64,000 nucleotides of DNA from Parathielavia appendiculata. Taxonomy: Eukaryota; Ascomycota; Sordariomycetes; Sordariales; Chaetomiaceae. Location: assembly GCF_033297405.1 (NCBI RefSeq), contig NW_026944221.1, positions 2,645,327-2,709,326 of the forward strand, read 5' to 3'. Numbering within the stretch: the first letter of the stretch is position 1; each line of letters starts with the position of its first letter. The notes below the pieces were generated by a model. It saw only the letters and a program-made list of their open reading frames with translations, made no database searches and was not told the DNA's origin. Of this stretch, positions 52,222 through 63,183 are shown piece by piece. The position numbers and the translations under genes are program-made.

Positions 52222-54257
52222 GGTGTAGGTTTGGATGAGTGTTTGTGGGTATGTGGTGGATTTACTGTTTCTTGTCGGGAATGAGAAAGAAGGGAAATCT
52301 ATGCATCTGTCTGACAAGGAAACACAATGATGTTGAATCAATGGCTCAGGCGAGGTACGGTTAGCCGCCCCATGCCGAGGTTCATCGGCACCCCGGCCTT
52401 GGTGGGGTTAGTGGTGCGGAGCGCCAAGCTTCTCGATGGCTGAAAACGCGGAGGTGGCTTTTGCCTTCAGACCAACACAGTTTGAGCTGAACCCTGCGCA
52501 ACATGTTGAATCAAAAGCAAGAAGCACAAGCCAGGTGAGGGGGAAATCTGATTCATTATGCATGAATGGACATTATTCATACTGAGTGCATCAAGAAGCG
52601 TGCCTACAGCCCGCACTGTCACTGCCTTGCAGGGCGCAGAAGCGATAGTTAACAGGGAGCGGTTAGGACAGCTGCGCCATCAGCCAGCAAGAGTATATAT
52701 ATATGAACATATCGGCCTGTCCTTCTCTTTCCAGGTTCCTATATGAGAAGCGGAGATACAAGATGTTCACGCTCCAACTGCACGGCGAAGTTCTGGGCGA
52801 ATAGCCAAGCTGAACTGCCTTATTTGGCTCGTTGAGCTTGCTGCCTGCAAGGCAGTTGAGTAACCAAGTTGGGTAAATGCGTCCCTACACACCGTGCGCT
52901 TCTCGTCGACTCGAGATGGAGATTTACAATTCACGTCCGGAGTAGAAGCTTGGATCGGGATAGTGTGAGGTCGACCAAGTTTACGTCTGAACTCGAAACC
53001 ATGTCCCGGCCTGGTCTCTGCAGGAACCGAGTCTGTTTCTGTTTGGATGTGTTTAGTCCGCACGGCCCAAGACCGAGGCCGTCCGAGAGTTTCGAATTGC
53101 TCGTGCCGTTCAATTTCCATCACCAACGTAACTGCACCGTCCCGTGACCGAAGACCATCCCGCCTGCCGCACGCATCGGCTCCTGGGTGTCGTGTCGTCA
53201 GCCCAGGCCGTCACAACCTACTGTTCCTCTTGGCCCATTCGCTGCGACACTTGCCCCAATCAAGACGTGGACGAAGTGCAGGTGGGGCAAGGGTCCTGCC
53301 ACCTTGCAGATCCAGACACCAAAACATGATGCACAGGGAGTTGCAGGGATGTCCAAGACGGTATTCATAGCTTTGCAGTTGAGACGATTGACTCTTCATA
53401 CCAGGTATATAAGTGCGTACGTATAGTGGAGTGTTTCCTATCTACAATGGCTTGCTCTGTCTCTAGCCAGTTATTCCATATCTAGTATGTAGGCTAGTAG
53501 TTCGGTAGCCTCACAGGATTCGGTCTTGTGCTGCAACCACAAGCGTCGCTCAGGTGCTTCACTCACTCAAGTCACCTTCATCAGGCTGGCGGTCATTACA
53601 TTACAGGCAAGTGGGAGATAATGGCCCTGCTGATTGGAGCTTCTCAGGCACCTCAGTCGACATTTCCGTTTGGCGAACGGCCAGGGGGTTGGTTACAGCT
53701 GAGGTGGCGCCGGCCAAGATTCAAGAAAATCGACCTGGGCTGGTGAGGTGGGGCCTTTGTCGCCCACTCCTTCGGCCCCTCCTACCTCCACTTCAACTTT
53801 GTTGGCGACTGGTCTGGCCCTTAACACTGGCCAGGCTCCCTCTTCACCTCAGCTCTTCCCTTGCTGCTCAACTCCTGTCATCATCATTTCGCACGAACCC
53901 CTAGCCTCACGCGCGTGACTCTGGCCTCGCGTCGACATATGCTCGTCACTGACCGAGAGCTTCCAGTCTCGGTGTCCAGCTCGCAAGCCCCGCACAGCTC
54001 CCCAGCCTCAGGTACCCGACCGACCGTGCTGCTCGCTTTACTAGCTGCCTAATCGTCTCCTTTCTCCTCCGACAGCCACGGCGATCAATTACATTTCCAA
54101 TTCCCGTTCGATTGCCACAACTGCCAATTACTGCTCTTCACCTGCCTCGACCCCTCGTGAATCTACCCCCGCCCTAGAGCGGTCCTCCACTCGAGCTGCG
54201 AGAGCTCAGCATATCTCGTTCCGTATTGACATCCCATGACGCTGTCGTGGGAGGGCG
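52222..54257. other. Long upstream region of the deubiquitinase gene
   Basis: About 2 kb between divergent genes with no supported coding region. The last 300 bases are pyrimidine-rich, like a 5' leader. A short upstream ORF (54236-54280) overlaps the main start. Confidence 0.5.
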
Positions 54258-54280
54258 ATGGAGATGATGAAAGCGGCTAG
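54236..54280 (+). promoter_or_regulatory. Upstream ORF overlapping the deubiquitinase start
   Basis: ATG at 54236 opens a 14-codon frame that ends at TAG 54278-54280, past the main ATG at 54258 and in another frame. Its context is poor (C at -3), while the main ATG has G at -3 and +4, so leaky scanning is likely. Whether 54236 is within the mRNA is unknown. Confidence 0.3.
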
Positions 54281-56964
54281 TTCGCTCATGGTGCCCAAGA
54301 AGTTCCGCAGCGTGAGGGAAAAGACTGGGCATCGACGCAACAGATCGTCCGAGGCCGGCAACAAGGTGTGTGGGCTAGGCCTTCGAAGGCAACAACACTG
54401 GTGTTCGCTGACAAAACGACTAGCCACGGCCGCTAACAGCCGAATCGTGGCTCTCCATCTTCAAGCCCGACTCCGTGAAGCAGGCGCAGAGGGAAAAGGA
54501 AGAGGAGGAGAAGGAAGCGGCAAAGGTAGGTCCATGAAGGAGACTGGTTGAATCGCAGCACGGTGTTGACGCCGTAGACAGGTCGAGGATGTAGCCAAGC
54601 GCCTTGAGGAGCTTAATTACCATGAGATTTCGCAGGATATCATCCGCCTCGCACTCCGCTCCAACTTCGCCGCCGGCGACATCAACAAAGCAGTCGAGCT
54701 CCTCCAATTGCAGCAGCAGGCCTTCTCCGGAATAATACAGCCCTACGACCCAAATGTCGTATTGCTTGGTGCTGAGAACAGGGGAAACGTCACCTGCTAT
54801 CTCGACTCGTTGCTCTTTGCCATGTTCGCCCACTTGACAGCCTTCGAATCGATGCTCAAGAATGACTTGGAAAACGAGTCCCAGAGGAAGTTGGCCGCTT
54901 TAATTAGGTTATGGGTCAACATGCTCAGGAGTGGAAAGCTCATTCACACCGATATGGTACGTTACACGTTCTGCCCGCCTTCCTGTTCTTGGTGGCTGAC
55001 TGTACCTTCCACAAGACGGAGCACATTCAGCAAGCCTTGGCCGACTGCGGCTGGAAAGATGCTGCCCGTCTTGAGCAGCAGGATACGTCGGAAGCCTTTG
55101 CCTTCATCGCCGATGCGCTCCAGCTGCCCCTTCTCGCCCTCCGGATGGACCTGTTTCACCAGGGGAAAGGAGATGTAGACGACCACAAGGTTGTGCATGA
55201 AAGGTGCCTCAATCTCCCTGTGCCCCCCGACACGGATGGCAAAGGGGTCAAGCTTGAAGATTGCATGGAGGCGTATTTCAACAACAAGGTCGATGTGCTT
55301 CGGGATAGCGTCGAGGAAAAGAAATCTGTCGACAAGCCCGCCATCACCCCGGAGAGCATGACTCGGATGGTTCCTGACGAAGAAGCCCCGGACGAGCACA
55401 CTGAGAACACTCAATTGCAACGACGGTGGACAACGCACGGGGATGTCGTGCAGTCTCCAGTCTCCGCTCCCAGTCCTAGTTCCCCGCCATCAAGTTCTCG
55501 GGCCAGGTCAACCAGCATTATCCAGCGATTTATAGTGAGCGAGAAGACCGCGTCGGCAGATGCGGAGACGAGAAGCCTGCTCCAGCGAGCCAAGCGGACT
55601 GGCTCAAACGTGGTGAAGGCCGTGACCATTCCGGCTTGGCAGTTCTACCGGTTGATACGTCAGTGACCCCCGCCCATTATACAAAGAATTCGCAGCTGAC
55701 CCTTCGGTCAGCGTGGAATGCCACCTCCTCCACCGCTCCAAGCAGTGACGTAGAGCTCGCTCGGCATTTTAACCAACGCCCTGTCGTTGCCATTTGCTTG
55801 AAGAGGTACACAATGACAGAGAAAGGTGTGCCCATACGCCAGAACACGTTCATCGACATCCCCGACAGCCTTCGCCTCCCGCATTTCATGGTTGTCGACG
55901 ACTGCGACGTCGAGGAGCAAGACCCCAATGGGTTAAGCCAGGAATATAAGCTGGTGTTGCAGTCAGTCATCTGTCACAGGGGTGATTCAATCCATAGTGG
56001 GCACTATGTTGCCTATGCTCGGGTTGCACCGAAGCTCCTAACAGATAACCGGGGTCACGACCATGATCCGCCCCCCGACTACGAGGAGCCCCAATGGGTC
56101 AAATTCGACGATTTGGCGATCGAGAGGCGTGTCGAACCAGTGGATGACATTCAGCAATGTCTCCGCAGACAGGAAGAGATGCCGTATGTGCTGATCTACC
56201 AACTCGTCCCCATGGTGGACGTCACGACCGCGTCGACGGACGGCTCTGTGACGGATCCCCCGGGGTACCTCGAGTCAACAGTTGACGTTTCCAAAACGCC
56301 GAGCGCTGAGACGATATCCGATGCCGGTCGGCTGTCGAAGTCGATTAGCGGCTACTTCGACTCGGGCACAACGCTCACCCAATCGGGACCGCGCCTTCGC
56401 CCCAGTTCCGAGATCGAGCAGCCTCCGCGGCTTAGTTTTGAGGAGTATGACATGCAGGCGCTTACTATCCAGACAGACAATTCCAGGCGAGGTAGCGTCA
56501 CATTTTCCGAGCCGGTAGCTACTTCCAATCCTGCCGCTAGCCCTGAGGCCGGCTCTCCAGCCGTCACGCCTCAGGAAGAGACCACCTCGGCCCGACTCTC
56601 ACGGGCAGCGGCAATGTTCAAGTCAGGCGCAAGCAAGTCCCGGCCGACCAGCCAAGCCGGCGAGGGGAGGATTAGTCTCACGATATCGAGGCTCGGCTTT
56701 GGCCGGCAGAGCAAGGATAGCGGCTCCAGCGTCGGCAACGGCACGACAAACTCGGAAGCGTCGACGAGCGAGCAGGGCGGGCCCACGGACGGGGAGGAGT
56801 CTTCCGGCAAGGAGAAGGAACACCATCACTTTCACAGGAAAGAGAAGGACAGGGACCGGAACAAGTCCAAGAGTCGCGACAAGGAGGACAAGAAGGACAA
56901 GGACAAGGGGAATGGCAAGGGCAGGGAGAGTGTCCAGCCTGACCGCGAGTGCGCTGTCATGTGA
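54258..56964 (+). CDS. USP-family ubiquitin hydrolase with C-terminal CaaX box
   Basis: Cysteine protease that removes ubiquitin. Predicted exons are 54258-54365, 54424-54525, 54582-54956 and 55016 onward. Continuity breaks near 55613-55695, where either a frameshift or an intron (donor GTGAAG at 55613, acceptor at 55686 or 55695) must be assumed; the frame then runs to 56964. The N-terminal helix region VEDVAKRLEELNYHEIS...INKAVELLQLQQQ looks like a UBA-type or coiled segment. The Cys box is ENRGNVTCYLDSLLFAMFA (about residue 125) and the His box is HRGDSIHSGHYVAYAR, with W-KFDD after it, so it should be active. A long Ser-rich C-terminus is followed by a Lys/Arg/Asp-rich tract and the final residues CAVM, a match to a farnesylation motif. 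Confidence 0.85.
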
Positions 56965-58323
56965 GGGTGGGACCCGGGAGCGAAAGATGACCCGGGTCAT
57001 TCCTCTTACCAATTCTTATCATTTGCGGGACGGGCGCGAGTTGGGATACCTACAGGTGCATTACTGGATCCTTCTTACAGCACAACAGCGTTGGGTTGAT
57101 ACGGTTCGCATGGTGAAGGACAATTAGAGCATCCCCCTTTCGTTTTCCTATTGGTGTACAGTTAGGGGGACGGTCCGAGGGATTGGAACGCTGGGGAAAG
57201 GCGTGTGTGCTTGAAAACCAGGGAATCAAGGGTAAACGCCTCACGGTGCGTTACATCGAAAAAAGGGGAGCAGGGCTCAAAGCGCATGATCCTAGGTGAT
57301 ACCAAAGGCGGATGGTCAGAGACGGGGTGGATGATGAAAGGCCACGGTTCGATTTGATAGCTTGCCGCATCGACATGGAGTTGAGTGGGCTTATGAGGGG
57401 CGGAGTTCACTGGGCGGGAACAGCGTGGTTTCGATAGATACCATACCTACATATGCTATTAGGGATTATCAAATGTGTAATGTATATTTGCGGATAGGAG
57501 GATATGGTTGAGGAGAGGATGGGGAGAGAGCAGCGACTTGGGGTTCCCCGAGACTCAGCGACCCGTTTCAATAGGGTAGATAATTGTACTCGTTCAATAA
57601 CCATGGCCATGTCTGAATCAGTTCCAGTATGCTCTCAAACGACCATGCGTATGCTATTTTACATCGAAATTGCCACTAATATCTACAGCGCAACCACTGG
57701 TGCTGGACTCCAAAGACGACGCGGCCAAAACATGCGAAACAAATTCAATCGCCCAGGACTCCAGTCGCCCCGTTGCCAACCCGGAATCCTCTCACGCCCA
57801 GGACTGCTGTGCCCAAAGACAAGGAGCAGCTATTCTCTTTCGCTCCTCCTTCATTCCACCTTCCTGAGAACACAATTCTATAATACAAGGTTGGTTCTTG
57901 CCAAATTATCAAGGTGCAGATCTAGTGCGCCCTGTTCCAGCAGGCCGTTCCGTATGGACATGCGAGGCAGCGCCAAAACCAGGACATGAGGTTCCTTTCC
58001 GTCAAGAGAAGCCCGAAGATTGGGGGGAGGTCTATCGTTTCATGAAGACCGGATATAGCAAGACGTAGTGCCGACCTAGGCTGCCCAAGAGCCGTCATCT
58101 CCATGCGGCCGATCAAGGCGCGGTATGAAACAAGGAGACGATTGGGGGATTGGGAGAACAGAGATACAGAGCGGGTTATGAGCCCTCAGCCCTATTACGA
58201 GCAAGCCGGCCGGCATGATAATAGATTATGTGGTCGAGCATGATCGCAGCGGAGTGGAGCGGGCGGAATGGGGTTTGCTCGGTCTTGACCTCATGTCTCT
58301 GCCTGCTGGTAGGCTGTCTTCGT
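56965..58323. other. Convergent intergenic region between USP gene and tom40
   Basis: 1.36 kb between converging stop codons; no gene recognised. The open frames here lack ATG starts or motifs. Confidence 0.5.
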
Positions 58324-59706
58324 TTAGAATGGGATGTTGGGAGGAGGCTGGGCTCCGATGGCGTCCTGTTGCTCTTGCAGCTCCTCGCCGCCAGCCTCGA
58401 TGGAGATGCCGACACCGATCTTCGCTTGTTGCTGTGGAAGGAATCAGCGTAAAATCCTCTTACATAAGATAGGCTTCTCTTACCGTGACGTGGTCAACAT
58501 CGGCGGCGAACGTCATCATCACAGGGGCAGCGACGCGTTTCTCCAGTAGGCAGCTCAGCTTGCCCTTGGAGTCGATTTGGGCGCGGAACGTCGACATTCG
58601 GAAGTCGTACTTGGCGCCAAAGGTGGTGATGCCCTCCTTGGTGAGACCACCCATCATGGCGCCACTGGGAGCAACAGAAAGAGTCATGTCAACGCCGGCT
58701 TGGACCTTCTCCGACAGGCGCTGCCAGTAGGAGGCGTTGAGGGCACCCTGGGCCTGCAGCTGAGCACTGGCGATGAAATTTTCCGATTTGTACCGAGCGA
58801 CGTAGGAGACGGCGGTGTCGGGCCCCTGGGTAAGACCAGCGCGCTGCCACACGGCCTCCAGGCCAAGGGCAAGCTTGGGTGTGACGGACTGCAGATATTG
58901 GCCGATGAAGATGCCGGTCAAACCACCCTCGAGGAAGGAGGGATTGAGGGCTTTCAATGTGGCGGTAAAGTCCTTGCCGAGGTACTCGTTCTCGAACTGG
59001 GCCATGTCCTGGCCGGTGGCGCCGGGGGCGATTTGGAACCGCGACTTTGTGGTGAACGCATTGCTCCATCTCCAGTTGAATGTTGCTGAAAGCGCGCCTT
59101 CGCCATCAATATTCCCTTGCGCAAACACCTGAGTATGTCGTTAGTGGGCTTGCGGTGGAGGAAGATGGTCATGTCATACCTTGCTGGTACCGTAGAGGGC
59201 GGCAAAAGTGTAAGGGCTCAACCGTTCCCCCATAGCGAACTGGTGGGATACTTGGAATCTTGACTCTGATCAGTATGGCGCACGAATGACCGGAACAGCG
59301 GCATGACCGGGAAGCCGGGCGATTCCCAATTCAAATCGGCGTTTCGCATGGGCATGAGTTTGCGAAAGACATACAAGGGGTTGAAGCTGAAGGCCTTTGT
59401 GAGGTCGGCCCGGAGACCGGAGAACATAAGGTTCGTGGTGAGTACATCGCGCTGGACCTCTAATGAACTGTTAGCAATGCTCAAGGTATCCAACAGCGCT
59501 AGAACCATGGGCGACAGGTGGATGGCCTTGAGGGCGATTTTCAACCTCGGTGACGTACCCTTGGCAATATTCTCTACCAGCCCTGGGTTGGACAAGCCCA
59601 GCCGATCCCTCTTTTCTTGAAAGGCATTGTAGACATCTGAGAGGCTTGAGAAGACGGGGTTATTGCGCAGATACGCGAGCGGCGCATTGGAGGTAGTGGA
59701 TGCCAT
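58324..59706 (-). CDS. tom40: Mitochondrial outer-membrane import channel Tom40
   Basis: Beta-barrel pore through which nearly all nuclear-encoded mitochondrial proteins pass. Exons in coding order are 59706-59559, 59459-59375, 59258-59180, 59128-58484 and 58431-58324 (354 residues, against about 349 in Neurospora). The order is LAYLRNNPVFSSLSDVYNAF, GLSNPGLVENIAKEVQRD, FSGLRADLTKAFSFNPLFQVSHQF, GQDMAQFENEYLGKDF, SFLEGGLTGIFIG, VDMTLSVAPSGAMMGG, and FGAKYDFRMSTFRAQIDSKG, covering all 19 strands. The C-terminus is SIEAGGEELQEQQ ending NIPF. Small exons 2 and 3 (85 and 79 bases) are needed to restore the second and third strands. It lies divergent from the PFK-2 gene. Confidence 0.96.
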
Positions 59707-60877
59707 GATGGCAGGAGTCGGGAGGTCTCGGCGTCACGGGAAATCGCTATATTGCAGGGTTCAGCGTCGATTCGTGTATCACGGCAATTCCGGACGATCG
59801 AGTCTGTCGCTAGAGGCCAAATATTTCCGAGCACGCCTGGGTATGGTTGCCGTCACAAATAGGTTGTGACTCTTGATGTTGCAGACAATTGAGCCGTGGC
59901 TGAAGTTTCTCGGTTTGAAGGACAGACTTGGAGCTGGGCCAAAAATTTCGCGGTCCAAGGTTGCTGGCCCAAGCGCCCGTTGTAGTAGATCCACTGCCAA
60001 GATGCCAAGGAGACCGCATGGACCGCACCTGGCTGCAAGGGTGCTGCGGGTCGGAGGAATTATAAAACCAGACGTCCTGCCGCGGCCGGTTTGCTTTGGT
60101 ATCTACGGAGGTCCTGTAAGCCCTAGGGGACAATATTATGGAGCTCCAAGCTAGGAGTTGCATTTCTAACGCAATCGATGCGATTGGATAGGTTTTGTGC
60201 TTTGAATCGCTCAGGTCGGGCTGCATCCGGAAGGGAATGCTAACTAAACCACAGAACGTCACAGCTCGGGCCCGTCAACCGCTCGGAGTTCAGCCCAAAC
60301 CCACCCGAACGGAACATCCACTCGCATCTCGATTCTTAAGCCTTACCACAGTATACAACTGCTCGAAGGCCCATAGAATAACTCACGCTCCCTACCTCGC
60401 CTACCTATCCTTAGCTGCAATTCCGTACTCTCGGTTTACTATACTGCATTCCTTCACCGTCGATTCCACATTACTTTACTCCGTACGGCTCTCAGTTCGA
60501 GTCTCTGCGGTCGCAACACGAAAGTGGGGCACTCAGCATCCTCACTTTCTCAGCTACTCATCACAGACTGGCAGGGAGGCAACCTGACCTCCTAACTCTG
60601 CTTCTCCGCCACCACTGAGGCCTTATCGTCAAGTGCAGTGACGCAAACTCTCCGCTGACCACATTTGTATCAGTTGGGCTAAGTCTTGCAGACATTGAAC
60701 CTGTCTGTCCTGCGTTTACTATCTGCCGCTTCATGCAACGGAAGAGGCTTTGTGCGGCACATACATCATCCCGCGCCTCCAAGATCGTGGGTTTGGTGAT
60801 ACAGTCATCACTTTCGGCTTCTCATCCGCTCTCGCGGTAGCCACCGTCTAGACCTTCCCGGCCTCGGCATCGCTGCC
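59707..60877. other. Divergent promoter between tom40 and the PFK-2 gene
   Basis: 1.17 kb with no supported gene; pyrimidine-rich from about 60385 on. Confidence 0.5.
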
Positions 60878-62847
60878 ATGGACACGCTACTGTAAGTCTC
60901 TCTTTTTTTCCAGGGCTGCATCGACAGCCCCGTGCCACTTACACAGAGAAAGACTCCACTGACGACACGCCGTTGCTGACTGTTCCAGTACCGCTGAGAT
61001 CGCGGCCAACGCGCCACGATACCGCCGCAGGAGCTCAACGTTCATCGACGGCATTCATGATGTTACCGAAGATCAGGGCAATATGGCTCCGGCCCAGCTG
61101 TACAGCACCATGTCGGGCAGGTTATTCCACTCGGGGAGAATCGCGATTGTCATGGTTGGCCTCCCAGCCCGTGGGAAAACGTAAGGCAGCTCTGAGCGTC
61201 CCAGAGCCGACGGTAGCTAATGTATTCCCAGCCACATCTGTGTCTCGATGGCTCGCTATCTTTCATGGTACGTCCTGACTCGCTCTAGCATTTTTCGTGC
61301 TACTCACTTGTTGCAGGCTTGGCGTAAAGACGCGTATCTTCCATCTGGGCGACTATCGCCGGGCCACTGTAGAAGGAGGCCACGTTCCGGAGGACTACTT
61401 CTACCCCAATGCATCGCCGGCGTCCGTCATGCTCCGCCAAAAGATCCTCAAGAAGTGCAGAGAGGACATCTACGCCTGGCTGAACCACGAGAACGGCCAA
61501 GTCGCCATCTACGATGCCGTCAACCCTACCGCGAGCGGCCGCATTGCGTTGGCCAAGGAGTTTGCCAAGCATGATGTTCAGGTAATACGGTTTGTCGTGT
61601 TACACCTCAGTATGATGTTACTGATGTTGTGTCTGGTAGACGCTATTCATCGAATCTTATGTCGATGATCAAGAGATTCTTAAGGAGAACGCCCGCAATG
61701 TCAAGATCCACTCTCCTGATGTAAGTGGATAGGCGGTTCCAAGAGGCTGGAGGTACTGACTCGCCTAGTTCCATGGCATGGACCCTGACGAGGCGGCGAA
61801 GCACTACCTCAAGCGGATCGAGAAGAAGATTCCTGTTTTTGAGACGATGGAGGAGGAGGAGCTGAACTACGTCAAGATGATCAACGCCGGCCGAGCCTTC
61901 TACTACAATAATGTCAGCTTCAACTACCTGACCCACAGAATCGTCTTTTATTTGACCAACCTACACATCAAGTCCCGCACCACCTTCTTCGTCCGCGCCG
62001 GTGTTGCGGAAGACGAAGAGTCGTACAAGGCGGACGCCCCGCTCTCATTGGAAGGGAAAGCCTACGCAAAGAAGATGACCGAGGCACTTCTGAAACATCG
62101 AGAGTTGGAGCGGCGGCTATCAATCGAACAGGGCGGCCCCGACGTGCCATTGCGGTCTCTGACTGTGTGGACATCTACACGACTGCGCACCATCCAAACG
62201 GCAGAACCACTGAAGGAATTGGGATACAAAGTCCGGCAGCGGTCCCAGATGAGCCAGATCAACCCCGGCGTCTGCGAGAAGCTGTCGGAACGCGCCATTC
62301 GCGCCATGTATCCCGAGGAGGTGGAGAAGCACGAACTGGACCCGTATCATCACCGCTACCCGCGTGCTGAGGTATGCATTCTTTATGGCTCTGTCGCGGA
62401 AGAGCACAGGCTAATGTAGCGTAGTCATACCACGATCTTGCGGTTCGGCTCGAGCCAATTATCTTGGAGCTGGAGCGCGAGCAGAATGACCTCCTGATTA
62501 TTGCTCACGAGAGTGTTCTGCGCGTTCTCTATTCCTACCTCATGCACTGCAGCACCATGGATATTCCCAAATTGAAATTCCCGCGGGACGAGATCATCGA
62601 GATCATCCCCGCGGCATATCAGAACGAGGCCAAGCGCATCCACATTCCTGGTCTCGATCCTAAGACGATTCCTGGGTCGCCCGAAGACATTCGCATCCCC
62701 GTGCCGAGTGAGCCTGGAGCGAATCTGCCGCCGATTCCCGGCATGAGCAGCCCAGAGCCCATCGAGGTCGTTGTCACCCGTCCGCCGGAAAAGATCGTCA
62801 ACAAGGCAAAGGAGATGGTGTCTGACAAGGTGGCGGACGAGGACTGA
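60878..62847 (+). CDS. 6-phosphofructo-2-kinase with inactive bisphosphatase domain
   Basis: Makes fructose-2,6-bisphosphate, the activator of phosphofructokinase-1 and inhibitor of gluconeogenesis. Seven exons: 60878-60891 (14 bases), 60989-61180, 61232-61267, 61317-61581, 61640-61720, 61769-62371 and 62425-62847, giving 537 residues. The kinase domain carries the P-loop VMVGLPARGKTH (about 60-71), YLSWLGVKTRIFHLGDYRR, the Walker-B-like IYDAVNPTASGR, and FIESYVDDQEI. The phosphatase half starts at FFVRAGVAEDEE (about 305): the RHG motif is RAG, so the phospho-acceptor His is absent and bisphosphatase activity should be lost. CEKLSERA and IIAHESVLRVLYSYL keep the other active-site residues. 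Yeast Pfk26 has a similar loss (His to Ser). The C-terminal 80 residues are Pro-rich. Confidence 0.93.
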
Positions 62848-63183
62848 CGGAAATGGCGGGATTGGGACTGAAGGGTCTCAGCGTTCGTGTAGAGCTTGTT
62901 ACCACAATTGACAGCGTTGAAACTAGTCTGTAGACACTTTTCTTTTGAAGAATGGGGTTTTTTCTAGCTTGTGCTCGCCTTACTGTGTTAGTGCTCTTCA
63001 AGTTTCCTATCGCTACTCCCAACCCCAAACCCTAATGCAATTACCGCTTGACCCAGCGATGACGTCGACGGCTTGGCAACATTTCGGAAGCCCCAAAGCT
63101 CCCCGTAGTGGGAATTTGGAGGCGTTACCATCTCGTGGAAACAAGACGAACCAATCGAGCTCGAGAGAAACTTGTTGCTCACT
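62848..63183. other. Intergenic region upstream of the MAT2B/RmlD-like gene
   Basis: 336 bases between tandem genes; nothing distinctive. Confidence 0.5.
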
